Assembly (NCBI GenBank): GCA_029260265.1 | Contig: JAJDDO010000024.1 | Span: 745,458-809,457 of the forward strand | Direction: 5' to 3' | Source of the DNA: Phycisphaerales bacterium | Lineage (GTDB): Bacteria; Planctomycetota; Phycisphaerae; Phycisphaerales; UBA1924 | DNA: 64,000 bases | In this document: piece after piece, positions 51,043 through 60,373 of the stretch | How the letters are laid out: each line of letters starts with the position of its first letter | How positions within the stretch are numbered: the stretch's first letter is position 1 | Program-made: the position numbers and the translations under genes | Notes under the pieces: generated by a model | Told to the model about the DNA's origin: nothing | Seen by the model: the letters and a program-made list of their open reading frames with translations, nothing else | Databases searched by the model: none

Positions 51043-53451
51043 ATGAGCGTGATTTCGCACCAACCGATGGTTTCCACAATCGAAGCGTGGGCCAAAATAG
51101 CCGAGCTTGGACCCCGATTGGCTGCAAACCCCAGCGACGGATCCATCAAACTTCAATGGATTCAGGCTCTGCTGGCGATCGGTCTGCGAACCCTCGCGTT
51201 GCATGAAATTCAGCAACTCGCTTCCGATACCCGAATGCATGCTCAACTGGTGGACCTCATCGCGAAGGCAGAACGCATAGACGATGACCTGATCACCCCC
51301 GAGCAACGCGAGCAGATCCTGCGAACCAATCTTGGCAGGCTTGGCCCAGCGATTGAAAATCAAAATGAACTGGACCGTTGGCGTGCATCGGCGTACGAAC
51401 AAATCCAGTTCAGATGTGCCGATGCCAACATCGTCCGCGTCGTCGCAGGCCGCGTCGACCAACTCCAAGACATCCGCTCGGGGCTCCGCGGGATGATCAA
51501 CCAAGCGATCACCACGCTCACCGGACGACCCCGAGGCCCGATCGTGCTCGACGGCGTCAGCCCGCCTTGGATACTCCAACGGCTCCTCGAAGAAGACGCC
51601 CAGCCCACCACACTGGGCTTCCGCCAGCAACTCATCGTGGTCCAACCGAGCTGGTCGGATTTCTTGGACGGGATGTCCATGATCGACCTGGGTGAACAGA
51701 TCGGCGACGATCGAATCGAATGGTTCGTCGGCCCCGATGCGATCGACCGCTTTTCCTCGTATATCCGTCGACACTCTGGCAAAGCCCATTCGAGTGTCCT
51801 GATCGCAAACCCGGGCAACCAGTCTCCAAGGGTATCAGAGATTCAGCAGGTCCTTGGCGATCTTGACAAAGAGGAACAGGCGCACAACGACACGCTGTAC
51901 AAAGACCTCGCCGATCGGTACTCCGATCGGGACGCGATCCATTGGTCCGCTCGCTTTCAACGCCGGAGCGAGCCGCTGCGGGTCCTGATCCCGACCTCTC
52001 GGTACACGACCTATCTCAAGCATTCGTGCGCAGACCTTCAGCGTGCACTCGAGGGGATCGGGTGCCAGTGCCGGGTCATCATGGAACCCGACGACTTGAG
52101 CGTATTCCCGGTTGATTCCTACCTTCGTGCGCTCGACGATTTTGATCCGGATCTCGTCGTCACGATCAACTACCCGCGTTCAACGATCGCCGAGCGGATC
52201 CCGCCGGGTGTGCCCTATGTGTGCTGGGTGCAAGACGCGATGGTTCATCTGTTCAACGAAGACTGCGGCAACGCGGTCGGTGAGCGTGAGTTCTTCGTTG
52301 GGATGATCCATCCAGAGCTTGCCGGTCGGTACGCCTATCCACAGGATCAGATGCAATGGATGCCGATGCCCGCAAGCCAATCAAAGTTCGCCGGCTCTGC
52401 GTCGAGCAGCCCCTACGAATGCGAGATCGCCTGGGTCACCCACCAGAGCGAGCCGGTTGATGTCCAGTGCGATCGGCTGCTCGGCATGGTTTGCGAGCAC
52501 TTCCCTGATCGCGCAGCACATTTCGAGACCCTGTTTACACAAATCCGCGACGGATTCTCTGAAGATCCCGCTCGTTTCGTTTTCTCATGGCTCAACCAGC
52601 TCACCGATGAATGTCTCTTCCCGGATCAAGACCCTCACGCGGAATCAATCATTCGAGCCCACGCCATCCACGGCATGGTCTACCCCATCGCCGAGCGGCT
52701 TTTTCGCCACGAAACCCTCCGCTGGGCGAATGAACTCGCCGAGAAGAACAACTGGCGTCTGCGTGTGTTCGGAAACGGGTGGGATGCCAACCCCGAGTTC
52801 GCCCACCTCGCCGCCGGCCCGGTCGAGCACGGGCATCAACTGCACGAGTGCTACCGATCCTCAGCGGTCCAAATCCACGCGTCGCTGCACCAGCCGATGC
52901 ACCAGCGCGTCAGCGAGTGCCTGATCTCCGGCGGGCTGCCGATCGTGCGTGTCGCCCGCGATGCGTTCGCGATGATGAACGACGCGGCCGTGCTCGAAGC
53001 AGTCGAATCCGGCGCAGCCACTCCAATTTATGAGGGCGATACGCAGACGGCTCTGCGTGCAACGCTTGAAGACAATCCGAGCGGCGCAAAGATGATTGAA
53101 TGCATCCGTCGGCTTGGGCTGTGCACCGAAAACGAGTTCGCCGAGCGTACGCTCACCTGGCCGATGACCAAGGTGCTCGCTGCCCAGCAATCCAGCCGGT
53201 CTTCAGCGCAGCGTGCAAACACGGATCGGTTCTGCTCCATGACCGATTCTCTTTTCGCCAACAAACCGGGGCTCGAAGACCTCATTCGGCGGGCGGTGAC
53301 GGATCCGCAATGGCGTGACGCGCAAAGGGCGCACGCCCGCAGTTCCCTCGATGCGGTCTACACGATGGAAGGTTTCGCAGAGCAGGTGCTGAAGTTTGTC
53401 GCCGACTCGATAAGCGATCAATCTACAGCCGAGACTCGCCCCACGCGCTGA
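51043..53451 (+). CDS. Glycosyltransferase with CgeB-like C-terminal domain
   Basis: About 802 aa from the ATG at 51043 (other in-frame starts at 51034 and 51067 are possible). The N-terminal 280 residues are helical with no clear family. The C-terminal half is a GT-B fold of CgeB/spore-maturation type: RVLIPTSRYTTYLKHSCADL, DFDPDLVVTINYPRSTIAE, VPYVCWVQDAM, LRVFGNGWDANPEF, and the sugar-donor site SAVQIHASLHQPMHQRVSEC. First gene of the surface-glycan cluster; likely adds sugars to a surface glycan or protein. Its end overlaps the convergent asnB by 29 bp. Confidence 0.8.
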   Translation: MSVISHQPMVSTIEAWAKIAELGPRLAANPSDGSIKLQWIQALLAIGLRTLALHEIQQLASDTRMHAQLVDLIAKAERIDDDLITPEQREQILRTNLGRLGPAIENQNELDRWRASAYEQIQFRCADANIVRVVAGRVDQLQDIRSGLRGMINQAITTLTGRPRGPIVLDGVSPPWILQRLLEEDAQPTTLGFRQQLIVVQPSWSDFLDGMSMIDLGEQIGDDRIEWFVGPDAIDRFSSYIRRHSGKAHSSVLIANPGNQSPRVSEIQQVLGDLDKEEQAHNDTLYKDLADRYSDRDAIHWSARFQRRSEPLRVLIPTSRYTTYLKHSCADLQRALEGIGCQCRVIMEPDDLSVFPVDSYLRALDDFDPDLVVTINYPRSTIAERIPPGVPYVCWVQDAMVHLFNEDCGNAVGEREFFVGMIHPELAGRYAYPQDQMQWMPMPASQSKFAGSASSSPYECEIAWVTHQSEPVDVQCDRLLGMVCEHFPDRAAHFETLFTQIRDGFSEDPARFVFSWLNQLTDECLFPDQDPHAESIIRAHAIHGMVYPIAERLFRHETLRWANELAEKNNWRLRVFGNGWDANPEFAHLAAGPVEHGHQLHECYRSSAVQIHASLHQPMHQRVSECLISGGLPIVRVARDAFAMMNDAAVLEAVESGAATPIYEGDTQTALRATLEDNPSGAKMIECIRRLGLCTENEFAERTLTWPMTKVLAAQQSSRSSAQRANTDRFCSMTDSLFANKPGLEDLIRRAVTDPQWRDAQRAHARSSLDAVYTMEGFAEQVLKFVADSISDQSTAETRPTR

Positions 53452-55276
53452 GCATACAGATCGAACGCAGCTTGTACACCGCTCTGTGGGGCACAAACGA
53501 CATCCAGTCCGAGCGAAGATATCCGCCGGTGACCAGCTTCGATCGGTTCACCTGTTTGCTGATTGCGATCCACTGTTCCCATTCATCTCTACGCCGAAGA
53601 CTAAACCCCTGCTTGGCGCGTTTCGTGAATGTTTCGCCAAGCACTGCTGATGCATATCGCCGAAGATCCGGGCGGTTGGTCTCGTTGCTGTGTTCCATTT
53701 CAATCGGGCGAACACGGGCACCGAGCCCGTATTCGAGCAGCTTACGATCAAGCATCGGCGATCGAACCTCGAGCCCGAAGTGCATGCTCGCGCGGTCAAG
53801 CTTCGGAAGTATCGAGTTGGCGCAGAACCCGAGCAGATCAAGGCGCTGGACCCGCCTGAGGTGGTCGAGCTCGGGGCGGTCTTGATCGGTTAGCCAGGAC
53901 GCCGCACGCTCTTCGTCGTACCAGCCGCCCAGGGTGTGCGTGAGCGCACACGATTCCGCCGGATGAAACCCCGCCATGACCCGCGAGAGGTACCCATGCA
54001 CGAATGAGTGCGATCCGAACACCGTGCCAGCGATGTTGCGTGCGTCATCCGAAGCGTCGGGCGAGCGGATGAGTTCACTGAGTGGTTCCGATTGCGATCT
54101 GAGCGATCGGTTCTGTGCGAGGTTCTGCCAGGCGTGTTCGCCTTGCTCGCGTTGCCAGAGGTATCCGCCGAATCCCTCGTCGCCGCCATCCCCTCCGAGC
54201 AGGGTCTTTCCACTCCGCGAAGCGTGTCCACAGATCCGGGTTTGGGTGAGCAACGCAGAGTGTGATTGAGGCTCATCAAAGGCATCGGCATAGACATCCA
54301 ACTCGACGCCCAGATCCCATCGGTGATCGGCGGTGTTGCATACAAGCCCAAGCCGATCCGCAAGTCGGCGCGCATCAGCGCTCTCGTCCTCCGGGCCGTC
54401 CATGGCGAGCGTGAAACAAGCCGGGTGTGCACCAAGCCGGGTTGCAGCACCGGTGACGCACGCCGAATCGAGCCCGCCAGAGAGGAACACACCCACCGGG
54501 ACATCGCTGCGGAGATGCTCGCGGACTGTCCGCTCCCACATCTCGGCAAACTGATCTGCATCCAGCCCGGGTCCGGTTGATTCATCGGGTGGTGACCAAT
54601 ACCGCTCGGTTTGCAGTTTACTGCCGGGCTTCCAACGAAGCGTGTGTCCGCTGCAGAGCTTGTGCATCCCGGTCCACATCGTCATCGGCGCGGGGCAGCA
54701 TCCCAGCGTGAGCACATGACGAAGCGCGATCGGATCGAGCGGCTCCCGATTCTCATTTAGCGCCCGCACCGCATCGGCATCCGATGCGATCAACACCCGC
54801 CCGTTTTCTTGCATATACACCAGAGGCTTCATGCCCGCGTGATCGACCGCTGCGAACAGCTCGTGTGTCCGATCATCCCAGATCACCACGCTGAACATCC
54901 CGCGGATCCGCTCGATCAATCCCCGTCCCCATCGGATCCACCCCTCAACGAGCACCTCGGTGTCGCAGCTCGATCGGAACCGATGCCCCCGGGATTCAAG
55001 CTGGCTGCGAAGCTCGGGCGCGTTGTAGATCTCGCCGTTGAAGCTGACGGCAACCTGTCCGTGAGCGCCGATCATCGGCTGGTGCCCGCGGGGGGTCGGG
55101 TCCACAATCGCCAGCCTTGTATGCCCGAGCGCCGCGTGCCCCGATGGGCTGACCCAGGTGCCCGATCCATCTGGTCCTCGCCGTGTGAGCCGATCCATGC
55201 ATCGAGTCCAGGGCGTCGATTCCGTCAGGTGCGGGTCGAGCGGGCGATCCGCAAGGATGGCTGCGATTCCACACAC
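53423..55276 (-). CDS. asnB: Glutamine-hydrolysing asparagine synthase-type amidotransferase
   Basis: 617 aa from a GTG whose second codon is the required nucleophile Cys (CGIAAILADRP), which decides the start. Class II glutaminase domain (HTRLAIVDP, VSFNGEIYN, FRSSCDTEVLVEGWIRWG) followed by the ATP-PPase synthase domain (VGVFLSGGLDSACVTG, LGGDGGDEGFGGYL). In glycan clusters such enzymes often amidate sugar carboxylates rather than aspartate; the neighbours support this (inference). Confidence 0.88.
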   Translation of the reverse strand: MCGIAAILADRPLDPHLTESTPWTRCMDRLTRRGPDGSGTWVSPSGHAALGHTRLAIVDPTPRGHQPMIGAHGQVAVSFNGEIYNAPELRSQLESRGHRFRSSCDTEVLVEGWIRWGRGLIERIRGMFSVVIWDDRTHELFAAVDHAGMKPLVYMQENGRVLIASDADAVRALNENREPLDPIALRHVLTLGCCPAPMTMWTGMHKLCSGHTLRWKPGSKLQTERYWSPPDESTGPGLDADQFAEMWERTVREHLRSDVPVGVFLSGGLDSACVTGAATRLGAHPACFTLAMDGPEDESADARRLADRLGLVCNTADHRWDLGVELDVYADAFDEPQSHSALLTQTRICGHASRSGKTLLGGDGGDEGFGGYLWQREQGEHAWQNLAQNRSLRSQSEPLSELIRSPDASDDARNIAGTVFGSHSFVHGYLSRVMAGFHPAESCALTHTLGGWYDEERAASWLTDQDRPELDHLRRVQRLDLLGFCANSILPKLDRASMHFGLEVRSPMLDRKLLEYGLGARVRPIEMEHSNETNRPDLRRYASAVLGETFTKRAKQGFSLRRRDEWEQWIAISKQVNRSKLVTGGYLRSDWMSFVPHRAVYKLRSICMLSAWGESRL

Positions 55277-55278
55277 GG

Positions 55279-56208
55279 TTAGGCATACGCCTTGCGCGAG
55301 CTGCCCAAAGGCGGGTGATCTACATACTGCATTGTTTCGCCCGGTCCTTGCGAAAACCGGAGCAGGTCGCGGATCCATTTCAGCGTCATGGTGTCCTCGC
55401 GAAAATCGTGCCGGAGAAGGTGTTCGCGGATGTACCGGTCGGTATCCGCAATCACCATCGGAGGCTTCTCACTCAACCCAGCATCAATCATCCGTTGATC
55501 AAACCCAGGATACCGAGCGTCCCAATCGTACTCAGTTGGTTGGTCAGATGTCGATGTTGCATCCTCAAATCCCCAGAGTGCCGCCCTCGCATCGGGCGAG
55601 ATGGCGCGGAGTGGTTCGAGCCGACTGATGAACAACTCAGGCTCCTTTGCTTTGCGTGCTCTGAGCATGGACTTAATGTACACATGGCGGAGCGATTGCT
55701 CGTACTCGTGCAACCCGAAGACCTTGGCGTAGCATTCGCGTGTATGCCCGCGCTCACGCATCGCGTCCTGAATCGCGCTCTCGGGGCGGAGCGGCTCGTC
55801 CGCATTGGGAGTGACGCAGAGAGCTTCTTCAAGCATGGAAGCGCGGTAGCAGTGCAGCCCACGCGTGGCGAGCCCGCCGAGGGTATTGCACAAGAACAGA
55901 GGCGTGGCGCAGAATGCTTCGGGCGCCATCTTGCCGCAGACTTCACGGATCCGGCAGACGACATCGCTGAGGAGCAACAAATCGGCATCAACCGCGATCA
56001 ACCACGGACGCGCGGATTCGATCCCGATCGTGAATGATGCTCGAACTGCCCGCGAGAACGGCCGCTCGTGGATCACAACACATTGCGAACTGTTCGGGAG
56101 TGTAGATTTCAAGAGCTCAGCGCAGTGGTGTTCTGTCCGCTCGCCCGCCGAGCGGATCACTACGGTGAGTTCAGATGCATCAGGATATCTACGCTCTGGT
56201 GCGGACAT
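55279..56208 (-). CDS. Putative GT-A-fold glycosyltransferase-like protein
   Basis: 309 aa from the ATG at 56208. It begins with ELTVVIRSAGERTEHHCAEL and has a DxD motif, SARPWLIAVDADLLLLSDVV, as in GT-A enzymes. A C-terminal segment (EYDWDARYPGFDQRMIDAGL, ADTDRYIREHLLRHD) is unfamiliar. It lies 2 bp ahead of asnB, so the pair is co-expressed. A role in glycan assembly is inferred from fold and context. Confidence 0.6.
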   Translation of the reverse strand: MSAPERRYPDASELTVVIRSAGERTEHHCAELLKSTLPNSSQCVVIHERPFSRAVRASFTIGIESARPWLIAVDADLLLLSDVVCRIREVCGKMAPEAFCATPLFLCNTLGGLATRGLHCYRASMLEEALCVTPNADEPLRPESAIQDAMRERGHTRECYAKVFGLHEYEQSLRHVYIKSMLRARKAKEPELFISRLEPLRAISPDARAALWGFEDATSTSDQPTEYDWDARYPGFDQRMIDAGLSEKPPMVIADTDRYIREHLLRHDFREDTMTLKWIRDLLRFSQGPGETMQYVDHPPLGSSRKAYA

Positions 56209-56239
56209 GATGGTGTATGCTAGTGTATCTTGGAGCCTG

Positions 56240-57481
56240 ATGCATATGCCCGAACCGATCACAGTCCTTCTTCCGATCCATCGTTGGGATGGGCACACCG
56301 ATGACGCCATCGGATCAATCATCGAACAGACCCACCAAGCGTTCGAGCTCCTCCTGATCGTCAACGGCCCGGATGCCCAGAGCAGGGCAAAGGCCCGGGT
56401 CTATGAGCTCCGCGACCCACGGATCCGGATGATCGAGCATCCAGAACCGAGCCTGCCCAAAGCGCTCAATCTCGGGATCGAGCACGCCAAGTATGAACTG
56501 ATCGCCCGCATGGACAGCGATGACTGGTCGCACCCGGATCGGCTCGCGATCCAGGGGCGATTTATGCAAGCCAACCCCTCGCTGGGCGGATGCGGCGTGG
56601 GCACCTCGATCGTGGATCCGGACGGGAGCCTACTGCATGCGCACCTCCCGCCGACCAGCAGCGAAGAGACCCGTTGGCGCGTGCTGATCTGGAACCCATT
56701 TGTACACGGGTCGATGATGATCAGAAAACAAGCGGTTCAGAGTGTCGGCGGGTACGACGAAACCCTCTTACGGGCCCAAGATTATGATCTCTGGATCAGG
56801 CTTGCGGGGTTCGGTTTGTCGGGGATCCCCAGCATCCTTTATACGCACCGATCGACGCGCCGGGCGATATCCGATGCGACCGCCTCTGGGCTCGATGATG
56901 TTCAGTCTGCGCACACCGCGGAGATTCTCACCCGTGCATGGGCTGGTCTGAGTGATCGCCAGGATCCAATGGTGCAGCCGATCATGGCCGAGATTGCCCG
57001 AGGCGATGCATCGGCGCGATCTCAGCTCGAGCACCTCATGCAGACCCGGGGGCCGACGAGGCAGATGCTCATGGCGTGGATGTGGTCGTGCTGGCGTCAT
57101 CCCGTTGCGCCAACGGATCACGCTCAACGCAGCGACCGAATCAGCGGCACACGCGATCTGCTTTGCGAACTTGGGATCAGCAGGGTCTGGCTGTGGGGGG
57201 CGGGCGACCTTGCCCGCAGCCTCCTCGCTGAGCGTGAAGCCCTTGGCGTGCAAGTCGTTGGGGTAGTCGATGATTTTCGCGCCGGATCCGCCATCAACGG
57301 TCTTCCAATCGCCCATTCAGATGAACTGCCCGCGATCATGGGCGAGCACGAGGCGGTGCTGATCGCGTCGGACCTCTACGAGCAAGCAATCTGGGACCGA
57401 TCCGCCTCCCATCGTTCAAAGGGGATCCGGGTGATTCGGCTTGTAGATTCTTCCTGCCCATCTGCGGAACCGGTGCCATGA
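56240..57481 (+). CDS. GT2 glycosyltransferase with C-terminal Rossmann-like domain
   Basis: 413 aa from the ATG at 56240 (GGAG 4 nt upstream; the ATG at 56246 is an alternative). GT2 domain: ITVLLPIHRWDGHTDDAIGS, LIVNGP, ALNLGIEHAKYELIARMDSD (DSDD motif, about residue 92), and GYDETLLRAQDYDLWIRLAG. From about residue 315 a separate Rossmann-like module begins (RVWLWGAGDLARSLLAE, VVGVVDDFRAGSAINGLPI) like the N-terminus of PglD-type or nucleotide-binding proteins. Overlaps the next gene by ATGA. Confidence 0.82.
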   Translation: MHMPEPITVLLPIHRWDGHTDDAIGSIIEQTHQAFELLLIVNGPDAQSRAKARVYELRDPRIRMIEHPEPSLPKALNLGIEHAKYELIARMDSDDWSHPDRLAIQGRFMQANPSLGGCGVGTSIVDPDGSLLHAHLPPTSSEETRWRVLIWNPFVHGSMMIRKQAVQSVGGYDETLLRAQDYDLWIRLAGFGLSGIPSILYTHRSTRRAISDATASGLDDVQSAHTAEILTRAWAGLSDRQDPMVQPIMAEIARGDASARSQLEHLMQTRGPTRQMLMAWMWSCWRHPVAPTDHAQRSDRISGTRDLLCELGISRVWLWGAGDLARSLLAEREALGVQVVGVVDDFRAGSAINGLPIAHSDELPAIMGEHEAVLIASDLYEQAIWDRSASHRSKGIRVIRLVDSSCPSAEPVP

Positions 57482-58815
57482 CGAGCACAACCCCGCTGGT
57501 GGATGTCGTGATCCCGATGCACAATGCATCCGCCACAATACTGCGTGCATTGAGATCGCTTCAAGCCCAGAGCATAAGCGATTGGCGGGCGATCGTGATC
57601 GATGACGCAAGCGAAGATGATTCTGCCCAGGTTGTAAGCTCCATGAATGATCCCCGCGTGGGTCTTGTTTCTCAGTCTCATTGCGGTGTTTCTGGCGCAC
57701 GAAATCACGGGTTGCGGATCTCGGATGCCCGGTTCGTGTGTTTTCTTGATGCGGACGACACGCTGGAGCCAAGTTACCTAGCAGAGTTGCTTCCTGTCGC
57801 AGAAAAAACGGAATGTGGCGTGATGTGCGGCTGCAGCGTCGTGGACGCGTGCGGAGAACCAATCTTTCCGATATCTCCGCCGTCGATTCATGCGCTCGAT
57901 CAAAGCATGCTGCTGTCCATGGATTGCCCGCCGATCATGTCCATCTTGCATACCAGGCAATCGCTCAATCAGATTTCCAGAAACGGCAAGCTGTTTGACG
58001 AACAGCTCGATGCGTTTGAAGACTGGGACATGCTGATGCGACTTGCACGCCAGTTTGGTTCAGCTGAGCAGCAGTGGGGGGTGGTCACCCAGACGCTCTG
58101 CTCGTATTGGTGCACGCCGATGAGTTTGTCGGCGGATCCGCGCCGCGTCCATGATTGCGGGCTCGCGATGATCCAACGGTACGGCCAAGCGGACTGCCGG
58201 CGTGCATGGAGGCTCCGATCATGGAGCGCGTGCGTCGCCATGCAAAGTCAAGAGATGGCCAATGAACTGCTCATTGAACTGGGCGGGCTGCGACAAGAGG
58301 ACCTCGGGATCGTGCTGGGCTCGTTGCGATGGCAAGTCTGCAGAAGACACGCGGTGCGCCACGAAAAACTCGGCGAATGGTCTTCAGCACTCACTCGCTT
58401 TCTCAAATCACTCAGCGCGTATCAGGACTCCCAAGCAATGATCGAACTGATCGAGGACATCCGATCGTGGGGGGGTGACCGCTGGACGCTCGCGGTGATC
58501 AATGCGGCAAAGCGGGTTGAAGGCGACGGGCGATTGGTGATTTATGGGCTCGGTCACAACGGACAGCGGGTCTGCCAAGCTGCTAGGGCATTGCGGCGAT
58601 CGGTCATGGTCATGGATGACGATCCGACACGAGTCGCGAGTTTCGATCAACAGATTCTGTTGGATGAACTGCGAGCGGACGATTTTGTGCTCGTCTCGCC
58701 CGATGATTCTGCCGGGATGCTGAGCACAATCACCTTGCAGACGCCGGCGAAGGCGATGAGCATTCGTCAGCTGACCCGGACCGAGCATCCAGATACAGCC
58801 GGTGCACGACAATAG
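57478..58815 (+). CDS. GT2 glycosyltransferase with C-terminal Rossmann-like domain
   Basis: 445 aa. GT2 core: LVDVVIPMHNASATILRALR, AIVIDDASEDDSAQVV, SGARNHGLRISDARFVCFLD with DADD (about residue 85), and AFEDWDMLMRLAR. A C-terminal Rossmann-like segment (RLVIYGLGHNGQRVCQAA, VMVMDDDPTRVASFD) parallels that of the preceding gene. Its last 86 bp are antisense to the end of the convergent GT4 gene. Confidence 0.82.
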   Translation: MTSTTPLVDVVIPMHNASATILRALRSLQAQSISDWRAIVIDDASEDDSAQVVSSMNDPRVGLVSQSHCGVSGARNHGLRISDARFVCFLDADDTLEPSYLAELLPVAEKTECGVMCGCSVVDACGEPIFPISPPSIHALDQSMLLSMDCPPIMSILHTRQSLNQISRNGKLFDEQLDAFEDWDMLMRLARQFGSAEQQWGVVTQTLCSYWCTPMSLSADPRRVHDCGLAMIQRYGQADCRRAWRLRSWSACVAMQSQEMANELLIELGGLRQEDLGIVLGSLRWQVCRRHAVRHEKLGEWSSALTRFLKSLSAYQDSQAMIELIEDIRSWGGDRWTLAVINAAKRVEGDGRLVIYGLGHNGQRVCQAARALRRSVMVMDDDPTRVASFDQQILLDELRADDFVLVSPDDSAGMLSTITLQTPAKAMSIRQLTRTEHPDTAGARQ

Positions 58816-60313
58816 ATGCGTCAAGGTGTTGAGCACACCTCGCGGCGAGCTGATCCTCGTGCATCCAACTGCTCAAGACTACATCCGTGACGGCATACCG
58901 ATCTAGATCATCTATCGAGCAGATATCCCAGCCAAGCAGCTTAGTGCTCCAACGATCCGGGTGATCATCGATGATGCATTGGATGGCCGCACCTGAACCT
59001 GCGAGTGTTGAGGCAAGATCAATCGTGTGCCGCCCGGCACCAAAGATCGCAATCCGCTTACCTGACAAATCTTCAAGCACGCGGAAGAGACGCTGATGCG
59101 CATCCGCTGGTGTCGAGCCCGAGCCGGAACCCATCGAGGAGGAACTGCTAAATGCAACAGGTCGATCGCCCGCCCATGCACGCGGCGACATCGCACAAAC
59201 GCTTTCAATCAATGCTTCAAGAGCCTGGGCGTGCGCCTCCTCGTTATGGAATCGACGGACATGCTCCACGGCAGCGTGCTTCATGGATTCAAGATCAACC
59301 TGCCCGCATGAGCCGATCGTATCGCCAATCGCAATACCCACTTGCTCTCCGGATTGGTCCTGGCCTGCTTCGACAATCAACCCGGTTTTACCGTGCACAA
59401 TCGCTTCGCCCAGCCCTGAGTGAACTCGAGAAACGATCGGCACACACCCGGCGCCCATCGCTTCGAGCATCGCGACGCTCTGCCCTTCAAACCTTGAAGC
59501 AAGCACCCAAACATCACCCCAGGCTAAGTGCTCGACCACCTCGCCCGGATCCACCGCACCAACAAGGTCGACGCCCGACATCGCATGGGTGTCACGGCGG
59601 AGCTTGTCCATTGATGGGCCATCGCCGACAACTCTGAACTCATAGTCAACACCAAGATGATCGAGCCGTGATGCGATCCAGGGGAGTGCGCTCACTCGTT
59701 TTTGATGTTCCTCGATCCGACCTGTGTACACAAGCCGGATGGCCTTGTTGTTCTCCGTCATTGCCGCGGGCGTTGGATGATGTTCGGCGGTCACCGGCAC
59801 CGAATGACGGATATGGGTAACATCGTCGTTGCGAAGGGGGATCCTCTCACGGCAAGCATCCGCCAACTCCTTGCTCACCCCAGCGTACCCATGAACAATC
59901 GGCTCGAAATGGGTCCCGACGCCGAGGTCATACCCGTTGTCTGCGTGAAGCCATGAAACCGTCCGAATCTTTTCAGGCATTGAAAGCGACAACGCGGCTA
60001 CCGCTCCGAAACAGTCGCCGTGCAGGCATGGGGCGAGAACCACCGGCTTGCCGGTCTCGGCAAACTCCGATTCAATCACTCTCCGATACTGCGGGATGAT
60101 CTCTTCGATCCGTCCGTTGAACTCTTCCACCGGACGGCTCGCGCTGATCTCGGCGACCAGGTACGCCCTGAGAAACGCGGGAATGGGCTCGCCATTGACT
60201 GTATGGGCAAGAATCCCGCTGCGGATCCCACGCGAACGCAGAGCGTCGACCGCCCGCATCGCCCATGTGGTGACGCCGCTGACACGGAGATGGCTTGGCA
60301 GTACAATAAGCAC
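58730..60313 (-). CDS. GT4 glycosyltransferase with C-terminal Rossmann-like domain
   Basis: 527 aa from a GTG start. GT4/GT-B architecture: the N-terminal LPSHLRVSGVTTWAMRAVD, then RLVYTGRIEEHQKRVSALPW, the acceptor/donor segment EHLAWGDVWVLASRFEGQSV-AMLEAMGAGCVPIVS (E-x7-E motif) and HGKTGLIV. At about residue 412 a Rossmann-like module follows (KRIAIFGAGRHTIDLASTLA, IDDHPDRW), the third such tail in consecutive genes. The 3' end overlaps the GT2 gene on the other strand by 86 bp. Confidence 0.82.
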   Translation of the reverse strand: MLIVLPSHLRVSGVTTWAMRAVDALRSRGIRSGILAHTVNGEPIPAFLRAYLVAEISASRPVEEFNGRIEEIIPQYRRVIESEFAETGKPVVLAPCLHGDCFGAVAALSLSMPEKIRTVSWLHADNGYDLGVGTHFEPIVHGYAGVSKELADACRERIPLRNDDVTHIRHSVPVTAEHHPTPAAMTENNKAIRLVYTGRIEEHQKRVSALPWIASRLDHLGVDYEFRVVGDGPSMDKLRRDTHAMSGVDLVGAVDPGEVVEHLAWGDVWVLASRFEGQSVAMLEAMGAGCVPIVSRVHSGLGEAIVHGKTGLIVEAGQDQSGEQVGIAIGDTIGSCGQVDLESMKHAAVEHVRRFHNEEAHAQALEALIESVCAMSPRAWAGDRPVAFSSSSSMGSGSGSTPADAHQRLFRVLEDLSGKRIAIFGAGRHTIDLASTLAGSGAAIQCIIDDHPDRWSTKLLGWDICSIDDLDRYAVTDVVLSSWMHEDQLAARCAQHLDASIVVHRLYLDARSGSADECSSPSPASAR

Positions 60314-60373
60314 AGCGGGAATCCTCAGCCGGTGTTGTTTCGATCTGCGGATGATATCCGATAAGGAAAGTCA

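Noticed and set aside
50877-51206. Small plus-strand frame upstream of the glycosyltransferase gene
   Set aside because: Overlaps the glycosyltransferase start out of frame and shows no domain, signal or ribosome-binding site.
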